Origin: Erodium maritimum
Taxonomy: Eukaryota; Streptophyta; Magnoliopsida; Geraniales; Geraniaceae
Length of the DNA: 64,000 bases
Reading direction: 5' to 3'
Assembly: GCA_963921825.1 (NCBI GenBank)
Contig: OY997591.1
Coordinates: 31,517,825-31,581,824 of the forward strand
Shown: positions 1 through 10,738 of the stretch, piece by piece
Numbering within the stretch: the stretch's first letter is position 1
How the letters are laid out: the number at the start of each line of letters is the position of its first letter
Notes under the pieces: generated by a model
Databases searched by the model: none
Told to the model about the DNA's origin: nothing
The model's input: only the letters and a program-made list of their open reading frames with translations
Translations under genes and position numbers: made by a program

Positions 1-300
1 GTGTTGTTGAACCCGTGTCTCTACTGTTGGTGTGTCTTGGGAGGCCGTGAGTGCCCGTGGGGTTGTTGAGCCCGTGTTTTACTGTTGGTGGTTTTGAGAG
101 GCCGTGAGTGCCCGTGGTGTTGTTGAGCCCGTGAGTTACTGTTGGTGGTTTTGAGTGGCCGTGACTGCCCGTGGGGTTGTTGAGCCCGTGAGTTACTGTT
201 GGTGTATCTTGGGAGGCCGTGAGTGCCTGTGGGGTTGTTGAGTCTGTGTTTTACTGTTGGTGTCTTGTGTGGCCATGAGTGCCTGTGGAGTGTTGAACCA
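1..300 (+). repeat. Tandem repeat, about 60-bp units, in gypsy LTR
   Basis: Five or so imperfect units begin near 1, 61, 120, 175 and 230. Each carries a GTTGTTGA(G/A)CCCGTG motif followed by TACTGTTGGTG and a GGCCGTGAGTGCC motif. The same array recurs at about 50740-51010 and 56930-57330 in the other G1 LTRs, with different unit numbers. It is non-coding LTR sequence. Confidence 0.8.
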
Positions 301-349
301 TTGTTTGTTGCTGTTTGTTGAACTTGCTTGTGATTGTGATTGTGGTTAC

Positions 350-620
350 CTGAGTGAGAGAGGTTACTGAGACAGGTCGACCGCCTGGCCCGACTTTGTG
401 TCTGGGAAGCGCGTGAGTGAGAGAGGTTACTGAGACAGGTCGACCGCTTGGCCTGAGTGGTTCAGCAAAGCGCGTGAGTGAGAGAGGTTACTGAGACAGG
501 TCGACTGCCTGGCCTGAGTGGTTTGGCAAAGCGCGTGAGTGAGAGAGGTTACTGAGACATGTCGACCGCCTGGCCTGAGTGGTTCGGCAAAGCGCGTGAG
601 TGAGGGAGGTTACTGAGCAG
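350..620 (+). repeat. 61-bp tandem repeat in gypsy LTR
   Basis: Units starting GCGTGAGTGAGAGAGG lie at about 411, 472, 533 and 594, a regular 61-bp spacing. Each contains GACAGGTCGACCGCCTGG. The other G1 LTRs have a 61-bp array at the same place with a different unit body but the same GACAGGTCGACTGCCTGG core. The period is thus conserved while the unit sequence has turned over. Confidence 0.8.
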
Positions 621-894
621 CTGGCGTGCGATCCTTTGTGATCTTGCTTGGTGTGCGATCCTTCGTGATCTTGGGTGTTGCGTGGTTGTCTGTCGTGTCT
701 TTGGAGGAGGTCGTCAATCGTTGTGTTAGGTCTACTTTAAGTGTCAGAGTGTTGAGTCGGTCGAGGAAGGTAACAGTGGGTGTGTGCCAGTCGGAGTACT
801 TGGGTTGGGGATAGTGTTCCCCGGTGTTGAGTTTGTTGTTGGTGTTATCGGCATTGTCTACTAATTATGCCGTAGTCAGTCTGTAATCTGTGGT

Positions 895-912
895 GGTGAG
901 CGAACGCTCACC
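895..912 (+). other. Perfect 18-bp palindrome of the gypsy LTR
   Basis: GGTGAGCG-AA-CGCTCACC is an 8-bp perfect inverted repeat with a 2-base centre. It is identical at 51724-51741 and 58058-58075, and related forms occur at 25281-25294 and 53696-53710. It sits about 270 bp from the LTR 3' end and is followed by a C-run and a TTTTCCTACAGG motif. Function is unknown; an RNA hairpin or a protein-binding site is possible. Confidence 0.7.
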
Positions 913-1185
913 CCTAGCTGCTTTTCCTACAGGTACTGATCACAGGACGGACTAGGTGAGCTCTCGAAGCTTGTGGAGCTAGGAGCGGAGTCCGGGTTTT
1001 ATCTTTTGAGTCTAGTGACGGATACCTTGTACTTTGTCCATTTGTGGGACGTTTTTGAGTTGTAAATATTATTTTGATTAACTAAATGGTGATTTTAAAG
1101 TGTTTATTCAAAACAGGTTTCAATTGTTTTATTATTTTAAACGTTCGCGTCCCGAGTTCGGTTTTACTGAAATTGGGGCGTGACA

Positions 1186-1835
1186 TTGTCAGTTCTTTTA
1201 ATTTTACATGTCTGTTCCTTAAAAACCGTCTGTGACTACGGTCAATTATTTCAAAGTTCATTGAGCAAGGACCTTCTAGGGTCCTGTTTTTTGTAATGAC
1301 TCGTTTTTTCTATTAATAAAACATTGAATCTTTTATTATAAAAGACAATTAGTGTATATCATAAGTTGTACAAGAGGTTCAAACAATGAAAGAGGCCAAG
1401 TAACAGTGTATCTCTAACACACCTAAGCTAAACCTTACGAGAAAATTGTGCAGATGACCTTGTGTAATAAATTTATTTGCAAGGTAGCCTCAGTCTTTTT
1501 GCTTTTCTTTTATTTGTTTAAATTTAAATCAGAATCAATGATATTACGTTTTTACCCTTCAAACTTTACTGTTCTTTCCCTCGGTCTCTTCATCTTCCTC
1601 GGGCTTCTTCTATACACTTCACTCTCACCCACGTTCAAATTTTCTCCCTTCCTTGTCTCTATCTCCACCCGTCGCAACGAGCAACGCAACGCCACACACG
1701 AAATCGTCGTCGTCTCTCTCTCCTTCGTAACGTGCTTCAAAGCACAACACCTCGTTCCATCTCCAATCAGGTACGAAATAAAACCCGGGGTTTATAACAT
1801 TTAGTTTTTTTTTGTTTTTTAACTCGATACTCGCC
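1186..1835 (+). other. No gene recognised; UTR-like stretch at 1540-1800
   Basis: 1186-1440 shows nothing I recognise. From about 1540 to 1770 the plus strand is CT-rich (CTTCATCTTCCTCGGGCTTC and similar), like a plant 5' untranslated exon. It ends in CAATCAG followed by GTACG near 1769, a possible splice donor. Downstream is repeat DNA and no second exon is visible. The open frame at 1448-1804 has no recognisable domain. It may be a gene fragment or chance. Confidence 0.3.
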
Positions 1836-2262
1836 ACTAGTGACTGGGTTATGGTGTTGACGATATAGAAACCGCCATTGGTGGTGAGGTCCTGTTTCAT
1901 TAGTGACCAAACGCATCGATTGACTTTAATCGACGGTGCATGGGCAACCAAATGACGAGGTTCGGCCTTGTTGGATAAGGGACCAAACGTCGTAGATTGG
2001 GTAGCTAATCCACGACCGATTGGCAGATAAATGACGAGGTTTGGTCCGTTGTCCAACAGGGCCAAACCCCGTAGATTGGGCTGCCAATCGACGATGTTTG
2101 GCCCTATTGGACAATGTACCAAACACTGTAGATTGGGCAGCCAATACACAGTCGGTTGGCAACCAAACGACGGGGTTTGACCCTATTGTTGACGTTATTG
2201 AAGCCGTATGTCACCCTTCTACTTAAGATGATCCGCTTTGAAAAATTATGAGACGAGATTTT
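1836..2262 (+). repeat. Degenerate tandem repeats, about 60-80 bp
   Basis: Three to four imperfect units begin near 1939, 2020, 2081 and 2158. Each contains a GACGAGGTTTGG-like motif, a GGACCAAAC-like motif and GTAGATTGGG. Spacing alternates around 81, 61 and 77 bp. The block lies beyond the 3' end of the MULE transposase relic and may be its subterminal region, though no terminal inverted repeat was found to prove this. Confidence 0.55.
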
Positions 2263-2270
2263 GTCTAAGT

Positions 2271-2450
2271 GTCAATCTCCCGCCGATCGACGGTTTGTCC
2301 TTGCTGATTGGGAATTCCAGAGATACTCATGTCAATCTCCCGCCGATCAACGGTTTGTCCTCACCACTTTGAAAAAACCGTCGAGATACTAATGTCAATC
2401 TCCCGCTGATCGACCAGAGTAAAATCGGTCATTAGTTAGGGTTTGTCACA
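2271..2450 (+). repeat. Three 60-63-bp direct repeats
   Basis: GTCAATCTCCCGC(C/T)GATC begins at 2271, 2331 and 2394. The first two units also share GACGGTTTGTCC-like sequence. A related motif in reverse complement (GGACAAACCCGTCGAATG) occurs at 9582-9600, on the other side of the MULE gene. This suggests both are subterminal repeats of one old MULE. Confidence 0.6.
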
Positions 2451-2639
2451 TAATTGATGTTGATGAGTTAGAAAAAGCTAACCTAATAGTTGTGTTACAC
2501 ATAGTTACCCTATTAGATGGGTTACACATCATAGAAGGCCTATGAGATGAATTAAAATAAGTAACCCTAACAGATGAGTTACACATACAACATATACTAA
2601 TGAGTTATATATAGAGTTCCAAGACTGATAGTACATCGA

Positions 2640-5600
2640 CGGATGAGTCAACCACAACCCAAGAAATAGAACATTACCCCTTTATACTTTGTTTTCAACC
2701 AAGTACCATCGACTGCAATAAACTTTCTCATGGCATGGATAAATCCATCAATGCATGGCTGATATGAAATGAAAACATATTTCAACTTACTCTCTGAATC
2801 CTCCTCCAAATGAGTTACTACGCCTCAATTCATTTTCTGAACCTGCTGCAAATAAGCAGAAAGTAATCCATAACTTAGGTCTTCATCCCCTAGAAGTTTA
2901 GTCCTTGAAAAAGCTTTTTCTTTCCAATATTTCCAGTATTTTATGGTGCCATAGGATCTACCATAAAAATTGTCTCCAATTTTCCCTCGACTATATTTTG
3001 CATCCAATATAGTAGCAATCTCTTTCACACTAATTTGGCCCTCTTGGGAGTTGCACTCACTCAAGAAACAAGTATACAAAGCCTCATAGGTTCTAATGGA
3101 GAACCTGTTCAAAGTCCAAATTTTTGCTACACATACTCTCTATTTACAATTAGCACCCTGGCGTATTTCAATGTATAAACTCTTATTTTATTTGTCTCGC
3201 TTTATACTAAACTTGCCCTTAAATGCAACCAGTTTCAGATACTTTATCACTACTTCTTTGTTTTGAAACTCTTTTCCAACTACCAAATCTGCCTGATCTC
3301 TGAAACCGATCATATTCTGTTATGCATCCACCTTATCTAACGGAAACTCCTGATTTACAGGTACCTACTCCACCATTTGACCGTTATCTTCCATATCATC
3401 CAAACTTGCCGGTGCTCCGGTAGGAGATGATGATAATGCATCCAAATGCTCTAATATACTTTCACGTGGAAGAACGAAATTATGAACCTCTACACCACTA
3501 CAAATATCCACGTAAAAGTAAGTATCATGCCCAACACGATCATGTTCAACATGATCAACAACCACAATATCAATTACAACCTGCTCAACTCTAATATGTT
3601 CAACTACCATCGGTTCAACTATCATAAGTTTAGCTTCCACACTAGTGGTATCTCTGTTGATCAGCTCTACATGTAATATGGTTCTAGAACCTAGGTTACA
3701 CTTTTCCAATCATAAAGCCTTCACATCTCTAACACCTACAATCTCATATGGCGGGATAACGGTTAGTCTTAATGCCTGTAGTTCAATCATAAATGTCCAA
3801 ATGTATATATCATCGTTAGCAATAAAATTGAAGTGGCTTTTATATTACTTATGTGTTGGAGTAATATATCGATGTGTTCTCTGATCTAGGCCTACAATGC
3901 GAATAGAACCATAGACCGAGATGATCACACTCGATGAGTCCCTAGTCAACAAAGGTTCACTAGAAGCGACTAGTATGAAAGATGGATGTTTATGGCTTAT
4001 GTTCTGTTAGTCATTGGAATGGGATCATAGATATCATGTGGGACATGATATTGGATGACCCGCCATGAATATGTGCCATAGATTGAGTCATGAACATATT
4101 CAGTGTCGTAGCTTGTCATGTATCCTTAAACCAAGGAGTCTTTGTGATCGCTATGCAGTCAACAACTGAGTTTGACCTGAGCCTAACATTGTTCGTAATA
4201 GGGTTTCCATAACGACCATGATTGGATTGGGGAAGGGCTGCATGAGTGATACGAAAGACGACTAAGGGATATATCCCTCATACTGAGGTATGAGAAAGAT
4301 ATCGGTTCTCGGCCGCTTGATCGAGAGTGACTGAAAGAATAGCATGACAATGCACATAATACTGGTATCATAAATTCAATCATCTCACATATTAAGGAAA
4401 AATGATTGAGAATAATAAGGATGACAACTCTATGCCTTATCTCAATCAGGATATCGGTGATAAAAGGATAATGACAGGGATGATAGAAAGGTTAGAATCG
4501 ACAGGGTCGATTCGTTATGCAGTGTCATCCAAAAGTAAAGTCTTGTTAGTTGCCACTTATGTAGGATCAAGTAAAATGAGATTTTGCGTTGATCTACCGA
4601 CATGCATAAATCTAAGGGTTACACCGGAGGATGAAACTCATTAACACATTTATGGAGAATGACCCAAAAGGGAGTTGTCTTGGGACATGACCAAAACTGG
4701 GTTTTGATTCATGTGCCTGTAAGTATTTAGGACATAACGGTTCGAGACAAGGCTTGAAGTCTTGGGATTGATGGTGTCAAATAATGTTAGACATATCCGG
4801 TATGCAAGGCGTGGAGGCGATAAGCGCACCACTGGACCTCGTTAGGAATGGCCACGAGCCATCTCCCGCGAGGCCCATGCCACCAAAGGCCCATGAAACT
4901 AATTAATTAAGCTTTGATTAATTAGTTCTAATTGAGCAAGACAAGATCAAGGTGTTGGTGATTCAACACCAACTACCATCCAATCTTGCACCATACTTGT
5001 CCTATTTACACCATGCTTGCACCATGCTCCTCTTATATTGTTGTTTATTATATTGAGATGATTTACTTTTTTAAGTCATCCTTGTCAAACATAACAAAAC
5101 ACAAGACATGAATAGGAACAAGAAGCTATCTTTTTCTCTCCTTGATAGTTTAGGCCATAGTGATGTTTTTGCTCCATTTTCTTGTACTCTTGAGCCCTCT
5201 AAGCTAAGAACTACGTGACTTTGATTCCTATATGGATACGTAAGCGTCTTGGAGACTCAAGCCGATCATTCCATAACCCGATGTTCTTTAATTGGGAGGA
5301 ACAAGAAGAAAAATCTGTGCAGAATTTTTTGCACAGATTTTCTCCGACCAGCCACCTTCAAGAGGACTATCGGGGTTTCATCCAAGTTCCGATGAAGCTG
5401 ATTTTTGGAGTGAATGTTCTCCACATATATTTCTTTAAAGTGGACGGTGGGATTTGGATTTCGACGGTTCGTTATTTAGATACACGAGCTGCAAGTAGAG
5501 GCACTTCAACCATTGGTAAGGAAATTGTGATTTCAGTTTTGTTGTGTTTCTAACTTTAACAGTGTTTCATGACTTGCATGGTCTCGAGTTTTGCTTCCGC

Positions 5601-5790
5601 TAAAAGTATATGTTCATACCCTGCATCGAGACCCAACAATAACTCCTTTATAATTGGGCTCACAAGCTATGTAACTAAGTTTCAAATCAATATCATTTTC
5701 CTTCACTCCGATCTTAGAATACAAGAAGTCCTTCAATATGTTCAATGTTGCATTGACATTATCATAAAAAACAACACTAAACAATTTATT
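2640..5790 (-). pseudogene. MULE (MuDR-type) transposase pseudogene, split by a solo LTR
   Basis: Read on the minus strand, the 5' coding part is at about 5790-5644 (…LKLSYIACEPNYKG). It resumes across the solo LTR at 3755 with IPPYEIVGVRDVKAL and continues through 3709-3365. After a degenerate stretch, 3112-2825 carries a frame with ATILDAKYSRG and a GDEDLSYGLLSAYL segment. Just downstream (about 2830-2645) comes YVFISYQPCIDGFIHAMRKF followed by IAVDGTWLKTKYKGV, the start of the MULE DDE domain with its first catalytic Asp in VDGTW. In MuDR-family transposases these parts occur in this order. The rest of the DDE domain and the SWIM zinc finger are absent and frames are broken. The start codon was not found; upstream sequence is interrupted by the hAT element. 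Confidence 0.75.
3761..5638 (+). mobile_element. Solo LTR of a Ty1/copia element related to copia A
   Basis: The left edge (GGTTAGTCTTAATGCC) and the right edge (CTCGAGTTTTGCTTCCGC…GAGACCCAACA) match the two ends of the copia A LTR read in plus orientation, as in copy 3. Flanking bases are ATAAC at 3756-3760 and ATAAC at 5639-5643, a perfect 5-bp target duplication. No primer site follows (ATAACTCCTT), so this is a solo LTR left by LTR-LTR recombination. At 1878 bp it is longer than the 1687-bp copia A LTR and strongly diverged from it. It interrupts the MULE transposase relic. Confidence 0.85.
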
Positions 5791-5903
5791 GTTTGTTGAT
5801 ATCCAAGTATTATAACATCACCCATTCATGTAACATTTACAACCTTATAAACTTACGCAATTAACCATAAAGATATATTACTAAATAAGCAGAAACTTGT
5901 AGG

Positions 5904-8900
5904 CAATGTTGTAAAAGACGGGTTAGGCGCCAAAATGGACCAAAACGCCGGGACTTAGACGGGTCGGGCGGACTCAGGCGTCAAGAACGCCTAAACAGGC
6001 TGGGCAGTGCTTAGTCGGGCTGGGCGCCGCCTAGTCGGACCGAACAGCGCCTAGATGAATGTTTTTTGCCGGCGTTTTCACCGGTGAAGGCTGACTTTTA
6101 CCGAGAAATTGACTGGATTGTGTTTGTTTTTATTCTTGTTTTGCCCTCTCAAGCGAAGTCTGTTATCACTTGTCAACGATGAAGTATATATTAAGTGAAT
6201 ATCAGAAAAATGAAGAAGGAAACAAGAAGCAAGGGAGAAAACATAGAAGTGAAAGAAATGAGTAAGAGAGAGAACGCAACATAACGAAAAAGAGAAAGAA
6301 AGGATCTGAACATAGACTAGAAAGAGAGAATTTTTGTATGAAGAATAGGAAAAGTAAAACTAAATTTATTTAATAAAATAATAATATTTATTTATTATCT
6401 GATACAATAAATTAAAGTAGTTGTCTTTGAAAACTGAAACTGTGTATGAGAAATATAAAAACCATGTTATATGTTTTAATTAAATAATATAATATTTTAT
6501 CTTCAGTTCTTTAGAATTCGAAGAGTTGCACGAGTATTTCGAAAAAGTAGAAGAGGCACACACGAATATTTTTGATTATGTTAATTATTATTTAGAGAAG
6601 AAATCAAATAGAAACCACCTCTTAACGTAAAAACCGTGTGAACCAATTTAAACCATCCAATTTAAGAATGGATGGATGAGATGCAATTGAGTTGTTGACT
6701 GAAAAAAAGAAACACTTTTTTTTGGTAAGTTGTAATGGCTTTTTGGTAAAACTATCATATTAATTTTTTTTACTAATTCACAAATTTAATTTTTCTCGCT
6801 TCGTTTGAAATCCGATTGGCTTCAAACTTGCTTCAATATCTTTTTTATTTCAAGGGCTTTCTATCAAGATCAGTGGTGAATATGTTTTAAAGCAAGAAAA
6901 AATAAATTATTTCGGGATGATTTAGAAAGAAATAATATATGAGTAATTTTTATCAACACTTTACACTACTTTTATCAACACTTTACCCTGATTTTATCAA
7001 CATTGAATACTATTTTTATCACCTCATTTTCCAAAACCGAACATGATCTTTATCACCTCATCACATGTTTTTTTATGAACACTAAGCACTAGTTTTATCA
7101 ACACTAAACACTATGTTTATCACTAAATTATTTGTGTTTAATCACCTCATCACATGTTTTTTTTATCAACACTAAACTCTAGTTTATCACACTTATTATC
7201 AAATCTGTACACGTTTTTTATCACCTCATTGATTTTTTTTATCACCTCAATACATGTTTTTTTATCAACATTTAGCACTAGTTAGATACCCCGATATAAA
7301 ACATTTATTAGTGAAAATTTATCAACATTGAACATTATTTTTATCACCCAGATATAACTTTTTATTTTCGTACTTCAAAATATATTCATGACTGATCTTG
7401 ATTTAAAACCCTTGGAAAAAGAAAAATATTGGTGCAAATTTGAATCTAATCGGAGGTGAAACGAAGCGGTAATGATTAAATTAATGAATTGTTGAACTAA
7501 AAAATGGACACTTGTCCACATGGCACCATGCTATTACAATTATGCCATGAGGTGAAATCGGCTACAAACCACTCTTAACCTAAAAACTAGAGAATCAATA
7601 CTAGCCACAAACACCTAAGATCCAACCTTCACCATGATAACACATCATCACCCCAATTTCACCCAAATTCACGCCACTTTCATCCTTTCTCGCACAAGCA
7701 AGGACATAATTGTAAAAGCATGGTGCCATGTGGACAAGTGTCCATTTTTTTCTTCACCAATTCACTAATTTAATATTTCCCGATTCGTTTGAACTCCGAT
7801 TAGCTTCAAACTTGCGCGAATATTTTTATTTTTTCAAGGGCTTTAAATCAAGATCAATCATGAATACATTTTGAAGCACGAAAATAAAAATGTACATTGG
7901 GGTGATAAAAATAATGTTGAGTGTTGATAAATCTTCACTAATAAATGTTTTATATCGGAGGTATCAAACTAGTGCTAAATGTTGATAAAAACATGTACTG
8001 AGGTGATAAAAATCATGTTCAATTTTGATAATAAGTGTGCTAAACTAGAGTTTAGCGTTGATAAAAAAACATGTGATGGAGTGATAAAAACATATGTAAT
8101 TTAATGGTAAACATAGTGTTTAGTGTTGATAAAACTAGTGTTCATAAAAACACGTGATGAGGTGATAAAAATCATGTTCGGTTTTGGAAAATGAGGTGAT
8201 AAAACTAGTGTCCAGTGTTGATAAAACCAGTGTAAAGTGTTGATAAAACCAATGTAAAGTGCTGATAATAATTACCCAGATATAATTTTTTTAAAATCAG
8301 CCCCGAAATAATTCTTTTTTTCGTGCTTAAAAAAACATGTGATGGAGGTGATAAAACACACGTAATTTAATGATAAACCTAGTGTTTGGTGTTGATAAAA
8401 CTAATGTTCATAAAAAGCACGCGATGATGTGATAAAATCATGATCAGTTTTGGAAATGAGGTGATAAACCCAGTGCAAAGTGTTGATAAAACCAGTGTAA
8501 CAGTGTTGATAAAACCAGAGCAAAGTGTTGATAAAAATTACCCATGTATAATTTTTTTTAAAATTAGCACCGAAATAATTTTTTTTCCTGCTTCAAAATA
8601 TATTCATGAGTAATCTTGATAGAAAGGCCATGAAAAAACAAAACTAATGGCGCAAGTTTGAAGTCGATCGGATTTCAAACGAAGTGGGAAAAATTAAATT
8701 AGTGAATTGGTAAAAAAAAATGATAGTTTTACTAAAAAGCCCTTCCCACTTACTAAAAACTGTTGTTTTTTTGCAGTCAACAACTCAATTGTATCTCATC
8801 CCTCCATTCTTAAAATAAATGACTTAGATTGGTTCTCTAGTTTTTAGGTTAAGACATGATTTGTATTTGATTTCTCCTCATTATGCCATTGCTTGTGTAA

Positions 8901-9550
8901 GAAAGGAAGAAAGTGGCGTGAGTTTTGGTGGAATTGGGGTAATGATGTGACATTATGGTGAATGTTGAATCTAAAGGGTGTGTGGATAGGATTGGTTCAC
9001 ACGGTTTTTAGGATAAGAGGGGTTTTTATTAGATTTCTCCTCTTATTATTTAATATTAAAAAGGAAAAAAATTCAGGTAAGAGATAAAAAAAACTCTTAC
9101 GGAAGTGGAAAAGTTAGCATGGATAATTATGAAAGTTAGTCTATTAATATATGGTAATTATGATTTTCAATTTTTTTAACATATACTAATTTCTCTAGTC
9201 TTGTGAAATTAACTGTCTAGTGTCATTATACACGATTGTGATTAAGAGAGAGAAAAATAATTCTTAAAAAATTGATAGTAATTTATTTAGACATATTTAG
9301 TAACCATTTGTCTCCTAAAATGTGATTTAGCTATTGTCATATTGTAGTGCTTACTTAATCCTTTGGTCATCATTGTTGTCATTATTTTTTTTCTATATTA
9401 TGAAAATGTTTTTTTTTTAATTTTTTGAATATATATGTCTAATATATATTCATTAATAATTAAAAATAATAAAATCCGCCTGGGCCCCGACTAGTCCCCG
9501 CCTGGCAACTAGGGGTCCTCGCCGCCCGACTAACGCCTTTTACAACCATG
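5904..9550. mobile_element. hAT-like non-autonomous DNA transposon with a nested MULE
   Basis: The left end reads CAATGTTGTAAAAGACGGG. The right end in reverse complement reads CATGGTTGTAAAAGGCGTT. These are imperfect terminal inverted repeats of the CA(N)GGTTGTAAAAGGCG type that I associate with plant hAT elements. Flanks are CTTGTAGG (5896-5903) and CCTGTAGG (9551-9558), an 8-bp target duplication with one mismatch, as hAT makes. Subterminal sequence is GC-rich with GCCTAG/GGCGCC motifs. Subtracting the nested 2.45-kb element leaves about 1.2 kb with no transposase coding. The superfamily call rests on duplication length and end motif. Confidence 0.65.
6595..9042. mobile_element. Palindromic MULE-like element nested in the hAT element
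   Basis: The ends are GAGAAGAAATCAAATAG at the left and GAGGAGAAATCTAATAAA in reverse complement at the right. Flanks are TTATTATTTA at 6585-6594 and again at 9043-9052, a perfect 10-bp target duplication in the MULE range. Long arms (about 6595-7550 and 7695-9042) are inverted copies rich in ATCAACACT and TTTATCACCTCA motifs. Other landmarks pair too, for example GACACTTGTCCACATGGCACC near 7506 with its complement near 7712. Extra internal copies of the terminus occur near 7551 and 8875. No coding sequence is evident. Confidence 0.75.
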
Positions 9551-9569
9551 CCTGTAGGAATATGCAAAC

Positions 9570-9675
9570 GGCTGATCGGCTGGACAAACCCGTCGAATGA
9601 CGGATGACATATTAGTCTATGGTGCAGATGCCGTCGATCACTGTCATTCGACAAGTTTGTCCAGTTGATCGGCCA
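9570..9675. repeat. Inverted repeat, arms about 32-35 bp
   Basis: The left arm at about 9570-9604 (CTGATCGGCTGGACAAACCC…) pairs with the complement of the right arm at about 9643-9675 (…TTTGTCCAGTTGATCGGCC), with few mismatches. The spacer is about 38 bp. It lies upstream of the MULE transposase relic and may be part of that element's subterminal region. Confidence 0.65.
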
Positions 9676-10480
9676 TATGGGCATTAATGCCTTATATGTA
9701 AACCTTCGATCGGCTATGCGTACCAGCCGATTAGCAATCTTCTTCCAATGATGTAAAACTTTGTTTTTTCATCTATGACTTAATTCCATCGATCGACAGT
9801 ACAGAAAAAACATCCAAAACCTCAATAAAACGCATCTAAGCATCCCTTAAACAACCTTATTTCAATCCTTTGTTTAATTCACTAAGTATATGCATATTAA
9901 ACCACAGTATATCGTTTTTCCCATCCACAATCCGAAAATCAATTCAAACCTAGAACTGAAAATCACAAATTAAAGCTTGGGTTGCTTACTTAGGCTTTGC
10001 TTTACTGAAAAACGCGACGAGGATGAAGAACAATACAGCACGGTCGGATCAGAGTGCGGTGGAAAGCGCTCGGGACTATGGTGGACGACGGTGCTCGGTT
10101 CCCAACTATAGAGGTCGAGGTCGGGGTTTGTAAATGAGTGGGTTTTATTAAACATGAGGGGTTGAGTTTTAAAGGAGGTATTTTGAATAAATACAAAAGG
10201 GTAAAAGAGAGAATATCAAAGTTTCATTAACTAGGAGGTCTTTTTTCAAAATAAAACATGAAGAAGACCTTTTTGCAAAATAGAGCATCACATAAGACTA
10301 TTTTCAAAATTCACCTATTACTTATTCATGTAAGTAACTTATTTTACTAACACATAAAGTGTGTGCATGACTAAACACAATGAAGTTGGACATGTCGCAG
10401 TTTATAGAGTTGTCCAAAAGAAATAAATGAGAAAATTTAACGATTGCTTCATGTCTGCTGTGTTGTAGTCTGGTAGAATA

Positions 10481-10633
10481 TTACTTCCTCTCTTCCGGAA
10501 TAGGTGTCTCAGTTTTGTATTTGTGAAAGTTAACATTCATAACATAAACGATCAAAATAGTTATCCCCTTTTACCGCAAAATAAACGATCAAATATTTTG
10601 TTATAGTTTTCTCTTTTGTGAAAAAAGAAATTG
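10481..10633. mobile_element. Possible Stowaway-like MITE relic
   Basis: The left edge TTACTTCCTCTCTTCCGGAATAG resembles the TA-CTCCCTCCGT start of Stowaway (Tc1/mariner) MITEs. The right edge in reverse complement is TTACCACCTCAATTTC. Length and AT content fit, but the two ends match each other poorly, so this is tentative. Confidence 0.3.
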
Positions 10634-10738
10634 AGGTGGTAATACTAATAGGAAAAAGAGAATTGGATGGAAAAGGTCCAAGACAAACAACTCTTCAAGC
10701 ACATCCTAGACCGCCATATTAAAATACCTGCTAAAGAC

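Larger units (their letters stand above)
1..1185 (+). mobile_element. Ty3/gypsy LTR, 3' part (family G1), cut by window start
   Basis: This is the right-hand part of a long terminal repeat. It matches the last ~1.2 kb of the two LTRs at 49021-52018 and 55151-58351 in order: two tandem-repeat blocks, an 18-bp palindrome, and the terminal GGGGCGTGACA ending at 1185. No primer-binding site follows the end (next bases TTGTCAGTTC), so it is a 3' LTR or a solo LTR, not a 5' LTR. Its repeat units differ from those of the other G1 copies, so it is an older or diverged member. The 5' end and matching target duplication lie outside the window. Confidence 0.85.
9559..10738. other. Inter-element region, no gene recognised
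   Basis: 9559-9800 holds a hairpin and motifs shared with 2271-2450. About 9960-10240 reads on the minus strand like a short leader but has no recognisable protein. 10205-10320 has AAATAGAGCATCACATAAGA-type AT-rich sequence resembling a MULE end, but no partner repeat was found at the left. The region ends at the AAGAC target site of copia B. Without that insertion it would run directly into the 3' flank of the calmodulin-binding-type gene. Confidence 0.5.

Noticed and set aside
411-620. Regular 61-bp repeats resembling a CRISPR array
   Set aside because: The whole 61-bp unit repeats with no unique spacers, and the array is part of a plant LTR present in three copies.
1448-1804. Open frame with a hydrophobic start that could be a membrane protein
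   Set aside because: It starts at GTG, has no family resemblance and overlaps a CT-rich UTR-like stretch. It is kept only as an unassigned region.
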